From the NCBI GenBank assembly GCA_024689605.1, contig JAILDD010000193.1, positions 1-7,467 of the forward strand: DNA of 7,467 nucleotides, in the 5' to 3' direction. Below the pieces are notes generated by a model. It was given only the letters and a program-made list of their open reading frames with translations, was not told the DNA's origin and ran no database searches. A program made the position numbers and the translations under genes. The stretch is from Lachnospiraceae bacterium. Lineage in GTDB: Bacteria > Bacillota_A > Clostridia > Lachnospirales > Lachnospiraceae. This document shows positions 1 to 6,253 of this stretch, in pieces. Within the stretch, counting starts at the first letter, position 1. Each line of letters opens with the position of its first letter.

Positions 1-28
1 TATGCAGTAAATCTGCACTGCTAAATCA

Positions 29-41
29 TTACATTTTGTAA
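29..41. promoter_or_regulatory. Small palindrome upstream of the secreted-protein gene
   Basis: TTACA, three T bases, then TGTAA form a perfect 5-3-5 palindrome. It sits inside a second, looser inverted repeat (ACATT at 31-35, AATGT at 46-50). A further short repeat, TGCAG/CTGCA, lies at 3-17. The palindrome could be an operator or just AT-rich noise. I found no convincing promoter in 1-105: the TATAAT at 82-87 is too close to the ribosome binding site at 92-98 for its transcript to keep that site. Confidence 0.2.
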
Positions 42-105
42 GCATAATGTGATAAAATAGTTCTTGGTACTTTATTCTAACTATAATATGTAGGAGGGTT
101 GGTTT

Positions 106-1050
106 ATGGCGATGGAATCATTCAAGAAGATCATTATGACAGCGGTAGCTCTGTCACTGTCCGCATTCCTGGTAATGCCTGTGCAGGCTGCTGATAATGC
201 TGCGGCAGACGAGCAGGTCATGGTCCGTGGCGGGGAGGATTACATAGACGGTTTTGATCCCGTGTTTTATGCTAACAAGTATCCCGATGTATATGCTGCC
301 TTTGGAAATGATGCAGCAATGCTTTATCAGCATTATCTGCTCTGCGGAAAGGCAGAGGGCAGATGGCCTAATGCGGCAGGACCTGCTGGTACTTCTGCTG
401 CTGCAACAACGGATTATATAGATGGTTTTGATCCGGTATTCTATGCCAACAAGTATCCTGATGTAAAGGCGGCTTTCGGAACTGATGCGGCTCTTCTTTA
501 TCAGCATTATCTGCTCTGCGGAAAGGCAGAGGGCAGATGGCCCAATGCTGCAGGACCTGCTGGTACTTCTGCAGCAGTAGTTCAGCCCGCAGGATTGCTT
601 ACGACAGCAGGCACATATCTTCCTGAAGAATATGTTTATAATAAGATAATGGGAAGAAAGAATGTTCCGGGATATACCGAAGGTACATATTATACAAACG
701 GAACAAGGTATTATAATACTGTTTCATGCGAAGGCTACGGCCCCGGACATTTCCTCGGAATGGGTTGCTATGGATACATGATGGATATGCTTGAGTATGC
801 TACTGACTATCAGTGTCCCATAGTGAAGGTTCCTGCATCCTGGAATAATCTGCCGGTACTTCATGTAGGTGACAGCCCTCGTACAAACAATGACCAGCAT
901 ACAGTGGTTATAACGGAAGTACATGCCGACGGACATACGGTAACCGTTACCGAGGCAAATTTCAACTCAAGTGTGCACTGGGGAAGAGTTATCGATCTTG
1001 CAGATCCAAGAGAAGGTCTTGTATATATCGATACCATCTGGGCAAAATAA
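106..1050 (+). CDS. Secreted repeat protein with C-terminal NlpC/P60- or CHAP-like cysteine-peptidase-type domain
   Basis: This 314-residue protein starts with a typical signal peptide: KK at residues 7-8, a hydrophobic stretch at about 9-26, and likely cleavage after the VQA ending at residue 28. Two tandem 58-residue repeats follow (45-102 and 103-157). Each carries FDPVFYANKYPDV, an HYLLCGKAEGR motif and an Ala/Gly/Pro-rich linker. The repeat resembles the short Y-x-x-x-x-PDV...HY...G-x-x-EGR modules of other secreted bacterial proteins. The C-terminal part (about 165-314) has GMGCYGY with Cys221, NNDQHTVVI with His265 and EANFN with Glu283, in the Cys-His-polar order of NlpC/P60- and CHAP-like peptidases. 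It ends with HWGRVIDL, which I recall from secreted clostridial proteins with this domain. A wall-peptide hydrolase or surface protein is inferred; the substrate is unknown. The ATG at 106 has AGGAGGG at 92-98, seven bases away. No LPXTG or SLH anchor is visible. Confidence 0.85.
   Translation: MAMESFKKIIMTAVALSLSAFLVMPVQAADNAAADEQVMVRGGEDYIDGFDPVFYANKYPDVYAAFGNDAAMLYQHYLLCGKAEGRWPNAAGPAGTSAAATTDYIDGFDPVFYANKYPDVKAAFGTDAALLYQHYLLCGKAEGRWPNAAGPAGTSAAVVQPAGLLTTAGTYLPEEYVYNKIMGRKNVPGYTEGTYYTNGTRYYNTVSCEGYGPGHFLGMGCYGYMMDMLEYATDYQCPIVKVPASWNNLPVLHVGDSPRTNNDQHTVVITEVHADGHTVTVTEANFNSSVHWGRVIDLADPREGLVYIDTIWAK
238..576 (+). repeat. Two in-frame tandem repeats, period 174 bases (58 codons)
   Basis: Copy 1 begins at 238 and copy 2 at 412, both with codons for DYIDGFDPVFYANKYPDV. 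The block 322-368 is identical base for base to 496-542 (47 bases), while the 5' halves differ mainly at third positions. This uneven divergence suggests recent duplication or local gene conversion of the HYLLCGKAEGR part. Confidence 0.9.
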
Positions 1051-1137
1051 TGCTTTTGTTTTAAAATTTCTCCTGTCAGGTGATCTGACGACGTGAGGAA
1101 ATAATTTAATAAAAATTAAGAATTTTAAAAATGCAAC

Positions 1138-1161
1138 GGCCGTTCACCTTTGTGGACGGCC
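1138..1161 (+). promoter_or_regulatory. Strong hairpin just upstream of the alaS ribosome binding site
   Basis: GGCCGTTCAC at 1138-1147 pairs with GTGGACGGCC at 1152-1161. The stem is 10 bp with one T-G wobble, and the loop is CTTT. It ends six bases before the alaS AAGGAGG (1168-1174). No U tract follows on this strand, so it is not a standard terminator as it stands. It may terminate the upstream gene weakly, attenuate, or influence alaS translation. No T-box core sequence is visible in the 134-base spacer, and I found no convincing alaS promoter there. Confidence 0.5.
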
Positions 1162-1184
1162 ATATTTAAGGAGGTTTTTCTGTA

Positions 1185-3863
1185 ATGGAGAAGTATGGCG
1201 TTAACGAACTGAGAAGAATGTATCTTGAGTTCTTTGAGAGCAAGGATCATCTTAAGATGAACAGCTTTTCCCTTGTTCCCCACAATGATAAGTCGCTTTT
1301 GCTGATAAATGCCGGAATGGCTCCGCTTAAGCCTTATTTTACGGGACTGGAGACACCTCCGAGAAAAAGAGTGACCACCTGCCAGAAATGTGTAAGAACC
1401 GGTGATATCGATAATGTAGGTAAGACCGCAAGACACTTGACATTTTTTGAAATGTTAGGAAATTTCTCTTTCGGTGATTATTTTAAGCACGAGGCAATAA
1501 AGTGGAGCTGGGAATTCCTTACCGAGACTGTGGGCATGGATCCTGACAGACTTTATCCTTCCATATATGGAGAGGATGATGAGGCATTCGAAATCTGGAA
1601 TAAGGAAATCGGTATCCCGGCTGAAAAGATTACAAGATTTTACCGTGATCCCGAGACCGGTGAGTGCGATAATTTCTGGGAACATGGTGCAGGTCCCTGC
1701 GGTCCCTGTTCGGAGATATATTATGACCGCGGAATAAAATACGGCTGTGGAAAGCCGGATTGTAAGGTGGGCTGCGACTGCGACAGATTTATGGAAGTCT
1801 GGAACAATGTTTTCACCCAGTTTGACGGTGACGGTAAGGGTGGATATACGGAACTTGCCAACAAGAATATCGATACGGGAATGGGACTTGAGAGACTGGC
1901 TGTAGTTGTCCAGGATGTTGATTCCGTATTCGATATCGATACAATGAAGGCTATCCGTGACCGTATCTGCACGCTTGCAGGGGCAACATACCAGACTGAT
2001 GAGGATAAGGATGTTTCCATAAGGCTTATTACTGACCATATCAGAAGCTCGACATTTATGATATCCGACGGTATCATGCCTTCAAATGAAGGAAGGGGCT
2101 ATGTGCTGAGACGCATAATCAGACGTGCTGCAAGACATGGAAGAAAACTTGGAATTGACGGGCTCTTTATGGCTGAGTTAGCTAAGACCGTAATAAACGA
2201 ATCAAAGGACGGTTACCCTGAGCTTGACGAAAAGAAGGATTTCATACTGAATGTTCTTACCAAAGAAGAACAGGCTTTTGATAAGACCATCGACCAGGGA
2301 CTCAATATCCTTTCATCAATGGAAGAGGATATGAAGTCAAAGGGGGCAAAGACACTTTCCGGTGATGATGCATTTAAGCTCTATGATACCTATGGTTTCC
2401 CTCTTGACCTTACCATTGAGATACTTTCCGAAAAAGGATTTGATGTAGACAAGGACGGCTTTGATAAGGCTATGCAGAATCAGAAGGATACTGCAAGAAA
2501 GGCAAGAAAGGTTACCACATACATGGGAGCAGATGCTTCCGTATTTGACGGATATACCACAGCTACTGAGTTTACAGGTTATGATACACTTATTCAGAAG
2601 GCTCCCATTGCCATCATGTCAAAGGATGAGGAAGGAGATGACGGCAAAACTGTTTCTGAGCTTACAGATATCCTGGCAGAGGGACAGAACGGAACCATTA
2701 TTGCCAAGAAGACATCGTTCTATGCTACAATGGGCGGTCAGGAATCCGATAAGGGTGTGATACGGACTGCAGACGGTGAATTCAATGTAACCGGAGTTGA
2801 GAAACTGGTAGGTAATAAGTATGCTCATCACGGTGTAGTGGTAAGCGGAATGATAAGGAAAGGCAGCGAAGCTGAGTTTTCGGTTGATAAGGATCTCAGA
2901 AGCGCAACCTGCAAAAACCACAGTGCAACCCATCTGCTTCAGAAGGCTCTCAGGGATGTGCTTGGAAGCCATGTAGAACAGCAGGGGTCATATCAGGATG
3001 GAGAAAGGACAAGATTTGACTTTTCACATTTCCAGGCTATGACGTCTGAGGAAATAAAAAAGGTTGAGGATATCGTCAATGAAAAGATATCTGAGGGAAT
3101 TCCTGTAGAGACTGCTGTGATGAGTGTGGAAGAAGCCAAGAAGACCGGTGCAATGGCTCTCTTTGGTGAAAAGTACGGCGAAACCGTAAGAGTGGTTTCA
3201 ATGGGGGATTTCTCCAAGGAATTCTGTGGCGGTACCCATGTAAAGAACACTTCGGATATAGGACAGTTTAAGATCCTGTCCGAGAATGGTGTCGCTGCGG
3301 GCGTACGCAGGATAGAGGCTATAACAGGTGCCAATGTGCGCAGGTACTACAGTGAGCTTGAGGAAAAGTCTAACGAAGCGGCTGCACTCTTAAAGACTAC
3401 GCCGTTTGAACTTGCTGACCATATAAAGAAGCTCCAGGAAGAACTGCGCGCATTGAAGAGCGAGAATACATCTTTAAAGAGCAAGGCAGCTTCCGGACAG
3501 CTTGACGACATAATGGATAAGGTGACCGATATTAATGGTGTTAAGTTCCTTGCAGCAGAGGTTAAGGGAGCAGACATGAACAGTCTCCGTGACCTGGGTG
3601 ATAAGCTTAAGGAAAAGCTGGGAACAGGCGTGATACTTCTTGCGTCAGAAACCGATGGAAAAGTAAATCTTGTTTCTATGGCAACTGATGATGCCATAGC
3701 TAAAGGCGCTCATGCCGGAAATCTTATAAAGGGTGTTGCTTCACTTGTAGGCGGCGGCGGAGGCGGAAGACCGAATATGGCTCAGGCCGGAGGAAAGAAT
3801 CCTGCAGGTATTCCCGATGCGCTTAAGGAAGCTGTAAATGTTGTAACGGGACAGATCGGGTAA
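1185..3863 (+). CDS. alaS: Alanyl-tRNA synthetase
   Basis: Cytoplasmic class II synthetase that charges tRNA-Ala with alanine using ATP and clears mischarged seryl- or glycyl-tRNA. The 892-residue length is normal (E. coli has about 876). The N-terminal catalytic domain shows NAGMAPLKPYFTG, the motif 2 region with RVTTCQKCVRTGDIDNVG and FFEMLGNFSFGDYF, and motif 3 with GMGLERL at 232-238. An insert carries cysteines 188, 193, 197 and 199, as I recall from clostridial AlaRS. The editing domain has H579-SAT-H583 and C681-GGT-H685, the usual zinc ligands. A coiled-coil segment lies at about 716-760, and a C-Ala domain with a run of six glycines starting at residue 856 closes the protein. The start is set by AAGGAGG at 1168-1174, ten bases before the ATG. 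The next gene, rpsU, has its own promoter. The sequence is intact. Confidence 0.98.
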   Translation: MEKYGVNELRRMYLEFFESKDHLKMNSFSLVPHNDKSLLLINAGMAPLKPYFTGLETPPRKRVTTCQKCVRTGDIDNVGKTARHLTFFEMLGNFSFGDYFKHEAIKWSWEFLTETVGMDPDRLYPSIYGEDDEAFEIWNKEIGIPAEKITRFYRDPETGECDNFWEHGAGPCGPCSEIYYDRGIKYGCGKPDCKVGCDCDRFMEVWNNVFTQFDGDGKGGYTELANKNIDTGMGLERLAVVVQDVDSVFDIDTMKAIRDRICTLAGATYQTDEDKDVSIRLITDHIRSSTFMISDGIMPSNEGRGYVLRRIIRRAARHGRKLGIDGLFMAELAKTVINESKDGYPELDEKKDFILNVLTKEEQAFDKTIDQGLNILSSMEEDMKSKGAKTLSGDDAFKLYDTYGFPLDLTIEILSEKGFDVDKDGFDKAMQNQKDTARKARKVTTYMGADASVFDGYTTATEFTGYDTLIQKAPIAIMSKDEEGDDGKTVSELTDILAEGQNGTIIAKKTSFYATMGGQESDKGVIRTADGEFNVTGVEKLVGNKYAHHGVVVSGMIRKGSEAEFSVDKDLRSATCKNHSATHLLQKALRDVLGSHVEQQGSYQDGERTRFDFSHFQAMTSEEIKKVEDIVNEKISEGIPVETAVMSVEEAKKTGAMALFGEKYGETVRVVSMGDFSKEFCGGTHVKNTSDIGQFKILSENGVAAGVRRIEAITGANVRRYYSELEEKSNEAAALLKTTPFELADHIKKLQEELRALKSENTSLKSKAASGQLDDIMDKVTDINGVKFLAAEVKGADMNSLRDLGDKLKEKLGTGVILLASETDGKVNLVSMATDDAIAKGAHAGNLIKGVASLVGGGGGGRPNMAQAGGKNPAGIPDALKEAVNVVTGQIG

Positions 3864-3874
3864 GTGATCTGTCC
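3849..3874 (+). other. Inverted repeat enclosing the alaS stop codon
   Basis: GGACAGATC (3849-3857) and GATCTGTCC (3866-3874) are perfect 9-bp complements around an 8-base loop containing the TAA stop at 3861-3863. No T run follows, so a classical intrinsic terminator is unlikely. It could protect the 3' end of the alaS message or be a weak or Rho-assisted pause site. Confidence 0.5.
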
Positions 3875-3923
3875 GGTGACCTGATCTGCTTTGGAATTAG
3901 CGATGGATTTATAAAAGTTCTTC

Positions 3924-3953
3924 TTGACTTGCATGCCGGAATAAAGGTATAAT
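3924..3953 (+). promoter_or_regulatory. Sigma-A promoter for rpsU
   Basis: TTGACT at 3924-3929 and a perfect TATAAT at 3948-3953 are 18 bases apart, a near-consensus housekeeping promoter. Transcription should start near 3960, giving rpsU a leader of about 65 bases and making its expression independent of alaS. Confidence 0.8.
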
Positions 3954-3960
3954 TGTCATC

Positions 3961-3990
3961 GTGCATGAAAGCCTTATTCAGTCGGTGCAC
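3961..3990 (+). promoter_or_regulatory. 5'-terminal stem in the rpsU leader
   Basis: GTGCA (3961-3965) is complementary to TGCAC (3986-3990), with a further T-G pair possible inside. The stem begins almost exactly at the predicted transcription start and ends about 15 bases before the GGGAGG of rpsU. It could stabilise the message or be an S21 autoregulatory leader. The stem is short, so this is tentative. Confidence 0.3.
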
Positions 3991-4025
3991 TTAATTATGG
4001 CTGAGAGGGAGGTTGAATTAAGACA

Positions 4026-4202
4026 ATGGCAAAAATCGAAGTTAAGCCCAATGAGGATCTTGAGAGCGCTCTTCGCCGTTTCAAGAGAAGTTGTGCTAAA
4101 GCCGGTATCCAGCAGGAAATCCGCAAGCGTGAGCATTATGAGAAGCCCAGCGTAAAGCGTAAGAAGAAATCCGAAGCTGCGAGAAAGCGTAAATATAGCT
4201 AA
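4026..4202 (+). CDS. rpsU: 30S ribosomal protein S21 (bS21)
   Basis: A 58-residue, very basic protein beginning [20 protein letters not shown], the characteristic S21 N-terminus. It continues with an [22 protein letters not shown] core and a lysine/arginine-rich tail ending in RKYS. S21 is a small-subunit protein that helps mRNA base-pair with the 3' end of 16S rRNA during initiation. The length is typical of the Firmicute form. The ribosome binding site AGAGGGAGG (4004-4012) is 13 bases from the ATG, slightly long, but no better start exists: the TTG at 4013 hits a stop two codons later. The gene lies between its own promoter (3924-3953) and a strong terminator (4219-4247), so it looks monocistronic. 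Confidence 0.97.
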   Translation: MAKIEVKPNEDLESALRRFKRSCAKAGIQQEIRKREHYEKPSVKRKKKSEAARKRKYS

Positions 4203-4218
4203 GCATTAATTATTTAAG

Positions 4219-4247
4219 ACCGTTCGGGGATTCCCGGACGGTTTTTT
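4219..4247 (+). terminator. Intrinsic terminator after rpsU
   Basis: ACCGTTCGGG (4219-4228) pairs with CCCGGACGGT (4233-4242) as a 10-bp GC-rich stem with one T-G wobble and a GATT loop. Six T bases follow directly at 4242-4247. It starts 17 bases after the rpsU stop codon and separates rpsU from the metallophosphoesterase unit. Confidence 0.93.
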
Positions 4248-4367
4248 ATTGATTTTCCGGAAACTGCAATTTTCACGCCGGGCAGCCTTGTCTGACGGTG
4301 TGATAGTGAGCGGCGCGAACGGCAAAATTTTCGATGTTATGTAATCTTTTCAAAGAACAATATCTTG

Positions 4368-4376
4368 TGATATAAT
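4368..4376 (+). promoter_or_regulatory. Extended -10 promoter for the metallophosphoesterase-scpA-scpB unit
   Basis: TGATATAAT combines the TGn extension with a perfect TATAAT at 4371-4376. The -35 is poor: TTTCAA at 4348-4353 with 17-base spacing. An extended -10 can compensate for this. Transcription should start near 4383, leaving a leader of about 32 bases. The rest of the 4248-4414 spacer holds only an imperfect long-range inverted repeat (TTCACGCCG at 4272-4280, CGGCGCGAA at 4311-4319). Confidence 0.7.
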
Positions 4377-4414
4377 CCTCAAGCGTGGCTAAATATTGTA
4401 AGAGGTGAGAGCAC

Positions 4415-5290
4415 TTGAGTCTTATTTTATTTATAATTTCTGCCTGTTTTGCTTTTTTCACAGGGGTAATCATAAGTGATGTGAATGATTTCTGCGTCAC
4501 AAAGTATAGAATAAAGTCAAGAAAAATAAAGAAACACATACGGTTTGTACAGCTTACGGACCTTCATGGTAAGGAATTTGGTTCCGATAATAAACGGCTT
4601 GTGGCTGCGGTAGACAGGCTTAAGCCGGATTTCGTGATCATGAGCGGCGATATTATGTCGGGAAAGAACCTTGGACGTACTTCAGAATCAACTGTTGATA
4701 CGGCAGAAAGTCTGATAAGGAAGCTTGCACTTAAGTATCCGGTTTATTTTGCACCGGGAAATCATGAACAGAGGGTGGAATGGCTTCCTGAACTTTTCTC
4801 TTTTTCTTACGGGGAGATGATGGAAAGGTTTGACAAGGCCGGTGCCACGATCTTGGACAATGCAGAGTATATCAGGATAGGAGACGGCATATGCATAAAA
4901 GGTCTGGCCCTGCATAAGGATTACTACCTGAAAAAGCGAGAAGGAAGACTGGCTGCAGCGTATCTGGATTCCGCTATGGGGAAGCTAAATGAAAAATACT
5001 TTAATATTCTTATCGCCCATACACCGGAATATATTCCCGATTATGCGAAGTGGGGAGCAGACCTGACACTTTCAGGACACTATCACGGCGGGATCATGAA
5101 GATCCCGTTTATGGGCGGAGTAATATCGCCGAAGTACAGGCTTTTCCCGAAATATTCTTTCGGCATGTTTAGCGAAGGCGGTAAGAAGCAGATAGTAAGC
5201 TGCGGACTGGGAACACATACGCTGCCTGTGAGGGTATTTAATCCGGGGGAACTGGTATGCGTAGATTTGATGCCGGATAGAAAAGATTAA
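4415..5290 (+). CDS. Membrane-anchored calcineurin-like metallophosphoesterase (YkuE/YaeI type)
   Basis: This 291-residue protein has a hydrophobic N-terminal helix (about residues 2-22) that probably anchors it in the membrane, followed by a calcineurin-like phosphoesterase domain. The metal-binding motifs are all present in order: D49-L-H51, G-D79, G-N116-H117-E118, H202 and G-H222-Y-H224-G. The active site therefore looks intact and should bind two metal ions to cleave phosphate mono- or diesters. YkuE/YaeI-type relatives share this layout; the substrate cannot be read from the sequence. The start is TTG at 4415, with AGAGGTG at 4401-4407 seven bases upstream. The next in-frame Met is residue 76, inside the catalytic domain, so TTG is well supported. 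scpA begins 39 bases after the stop with no terminator between, suggesting co-transcription. I see no functional link to chromosome segregation. Confidence 0.9.
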   Translation: MSLILFIISACFAFFTGVIISDVNDFCVTKYRIKSRKIKKHIRFVQLTDLHGKEFGSDNKRLVAAVDRLKPDFVIMSGDIMSGKNLGRTSESTVDTAESLIRKLALKYPVYFAPGNHEQRVEWLPELFSFSYGEMMERFDKAGATILDNAEYIRIGDGICIKGLALHKDYYLKKREGRLAAAYLDSAMGKLNEKYFNILIAHTPEYIPDYAKWGADLTLSGHYHGGIMKIPFMGGVISPKYRLFPKYSFGMFSEGGKKQIVSCGLGTHTLPVRVFNPGELVCVDLMPDRKD

Positions 5291-5329
5291 GGATGTCGCA
5301 TATACATTTTTTTACAAGGAGTTGTCAGT

Positions 5330-6115
5330 ATGTCATTATCAGTTAAGCTTGAAGTTTTTGAAGGGCCTCTTGACCTTCTTATGCATCTGATAGAAAAGAA
5401 TAAGGTGGATATTTATGATATCCCTATTGTGGATATAACGGATCAGTATCTGGAGTATCTTCATGCCATGGAGCAGAATGACATGAATGTAATGAGTGAA
5501 TTCATTGTTATGGCTGCGACACTAATAGATATAAAATGCCGTATGCTTCTGCCTAAGGAAGTAAATGAAGAAGGCGAAGAGGAAGATCCCAGGGCAGAGC
5601 TTGTGGAAAAGCTGCTTGAGTACAAAATGTACAAGTATATGGCATATGAACTTAAGGACAGGTATGTTGACGCCGGCAAGAGTGTGTTCAAGGAGCCGAC
5701 GCTTCCAAAAGAAGTTGAGGAATATCGGCCGCCACTTGATTATGATGACCTGTTGCGGAATGTCAATCTCATGAAGCTTACGGAAATCTATAACGGGATA
5801 CTAAAACGGGCTGAGGACAGGATAGATCCCATAAGGAGCAAGTTTGGCAATATCACAAAGGATGAGGTTTCTCTGGAGGGAAAGCAGACGCAGATAATAA
5901 AGTATCTGAATGAGCATGAGATATGTTCCTTCAGGGAATTGCTGGAAGGGCAGTACAGCAAGCTGGACATAATTGTAAGCTTTCTGGTTGTGCTTGAGCT
6001 TATAAAGATCGGACAGATAGTTATAAAACAGGACAATATATTTGATGATATTTTGATAGAGAGGGCTCCTGATGCCGGCGAGATAAGCCTGGAGAGCAGT
6101 TTTGCGATATTGTAA
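5330..6115 (+). CDS. scpA: Segregation and condensation protein A (kleisin subunit of SMC-ScpAB)
   Basis: ScpA is the kleisin that bridges the two SMC heads and carries ScpB, closing the ring used for chromosome compaction and segregation. The 261-residue length is close to the B. subtilis protein (about 251). The N-terminal SMC-binding domain has the hallmark EVFEGPLDLLMHLIEKNKVD (residues 8-27), then IPIVDITDQYL and MAATLIDIKCRMLLP. An acidic patch EEGEEED and a helix-rich middle follow. The C-terminal winged helix includes the segment from EGKQTQIIKYL to IGQIVIKQDN (about 183-239). The start is fixed by AAGGAG at 5316-5321, eight bases from the ATG. It follows the metallophosphoesterase closely and precedes scpB, its functional partner, by an unusually long 138-base spacer. 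No defects are seen. Confidence 0.96.
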   Translation: MSLSVKLEVFEGPLDLLMHLIEKNKVDIYDIPIVDITDQYLEYLHAMEQNDMNVMSEFIVMAATLIDIKCRMLLPKEVNEEGEEEDPRAELVEKLLEYKMYKYMAYELKDRYVDAGKSVFKEPTLPKEVEEYRPPLDYDDLLRNVNLMKLTEIYNGILKRAEDRIDPIRSKFGNITKDEVSLEGKQTQIIKYLNEHEICSFRELLEGQYSKLDIIVSFLVVLELIKIGQIVIKQDNIFDDILIERAPDAGEISLESSFAIL

Positions 6116-6148
6116 GAGAACGGAACCGGTCTGCAGGGAGAAATCAGC

Positions 6149-6223
6149 TTGTTGAACTGTATTGTCGTCAGGCTGGCTGCCGTTGTGAGGATGCAGCCGG
6201 TATATAATAAGTGGAAGTTATGA
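6149..6223 (+). CDS. Possible 24-residue mini-ORF in the scpA-scpB spacer
   Basis: A TTG at 6149 preceded by AGGGAG (6135-6140, eight bases away) opens a 24-codon frame with a hydrophobic first half (LLNCIVVRLAAVV) and a basic end (NKWKL). Its TGA overlaps an ATG at 6220 (ATGA), which starts a 5-codon frame, MNKKL. That stop in turn overlaps another ATG at 6234, starting a 10-codon frame that runs across the scpB start at 6254. This chain could couple translation down to scpB. Frames this short arise easily by chance and I recognise no family, so this is speculative. Confidence 0.2.
   Translation: MLNCIVVRLAAVVRMQPVYNKWKL
6173..6200 (+). promoter_or_regulatory. Hairpin with an alternative partner in the scpA-scpB spacer
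   Basis: CTGGCTGC (6173-6180) pairs with GCAGCCGG (6193-6200) over 8 bp including one T-G wobble, with a 12-base loop. The right arm is also complementary to ACCGG-T-CTGCA at 6125-6135 (10 bp around one bulged T, using 6192-6201), so the two structures exclude each other. No U tract follows either, so this is not a simple terminator. A TATAAT at 6203-6208 lies just downstream but has no good -35. Confidence 0.4.
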
Positions 6224-6253
6224 ATAAAAAACTATGAAAAGGAATCTGACAGG

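Noticed and set aside
82..87. TATAAT upstream of the secreted-protein gene
   Set aside because: A start site about seven bases downstream would fall inside the ribosome binding site at 92-98, and no -35 at proper spacing is seen.
1051..1184. T-box riboswitch before alaS
   Set aside because: The spacer is short and lacks the conserved AGGGTGGNACCGCG-type antiterminator sequence and a terminator.
1455..2039. 194-codon open frame on the minus strand inside alaS
   Set aside because: It is antisense to an intact, motif-complete alaS, has no recognisable domain, and is explained by the codon bias of alaS.
3961..4155. Open frame overlapping rpsU in another frame
   Set aside because: It shadows rpsU and its leader, while the rpsU frame gives an unmistakable S21 protein.
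4273..4539. 88-codon minus-strand frame overlapping the start of the metallophosphoesterase
   Set aside because: It covers that gene's promoter and N-terminal coding sequence in antisense, and I recognise no family in it.
5301..5313. Run of seven T bases between the metallophosphoesterase and scpA as a terminator
   Set aside because: Only a four-base AT-rich stem (ATGT/ACAT) precedes it, too weak for an intrinsic terminator.
6203..6208. TATAAT as a separate scpB promoter
   Set aside because: The base at the right distance for a -35 (CCGTTG, 6180-6185) is poor and there is no TGn extension; it remains only a weak possibility.
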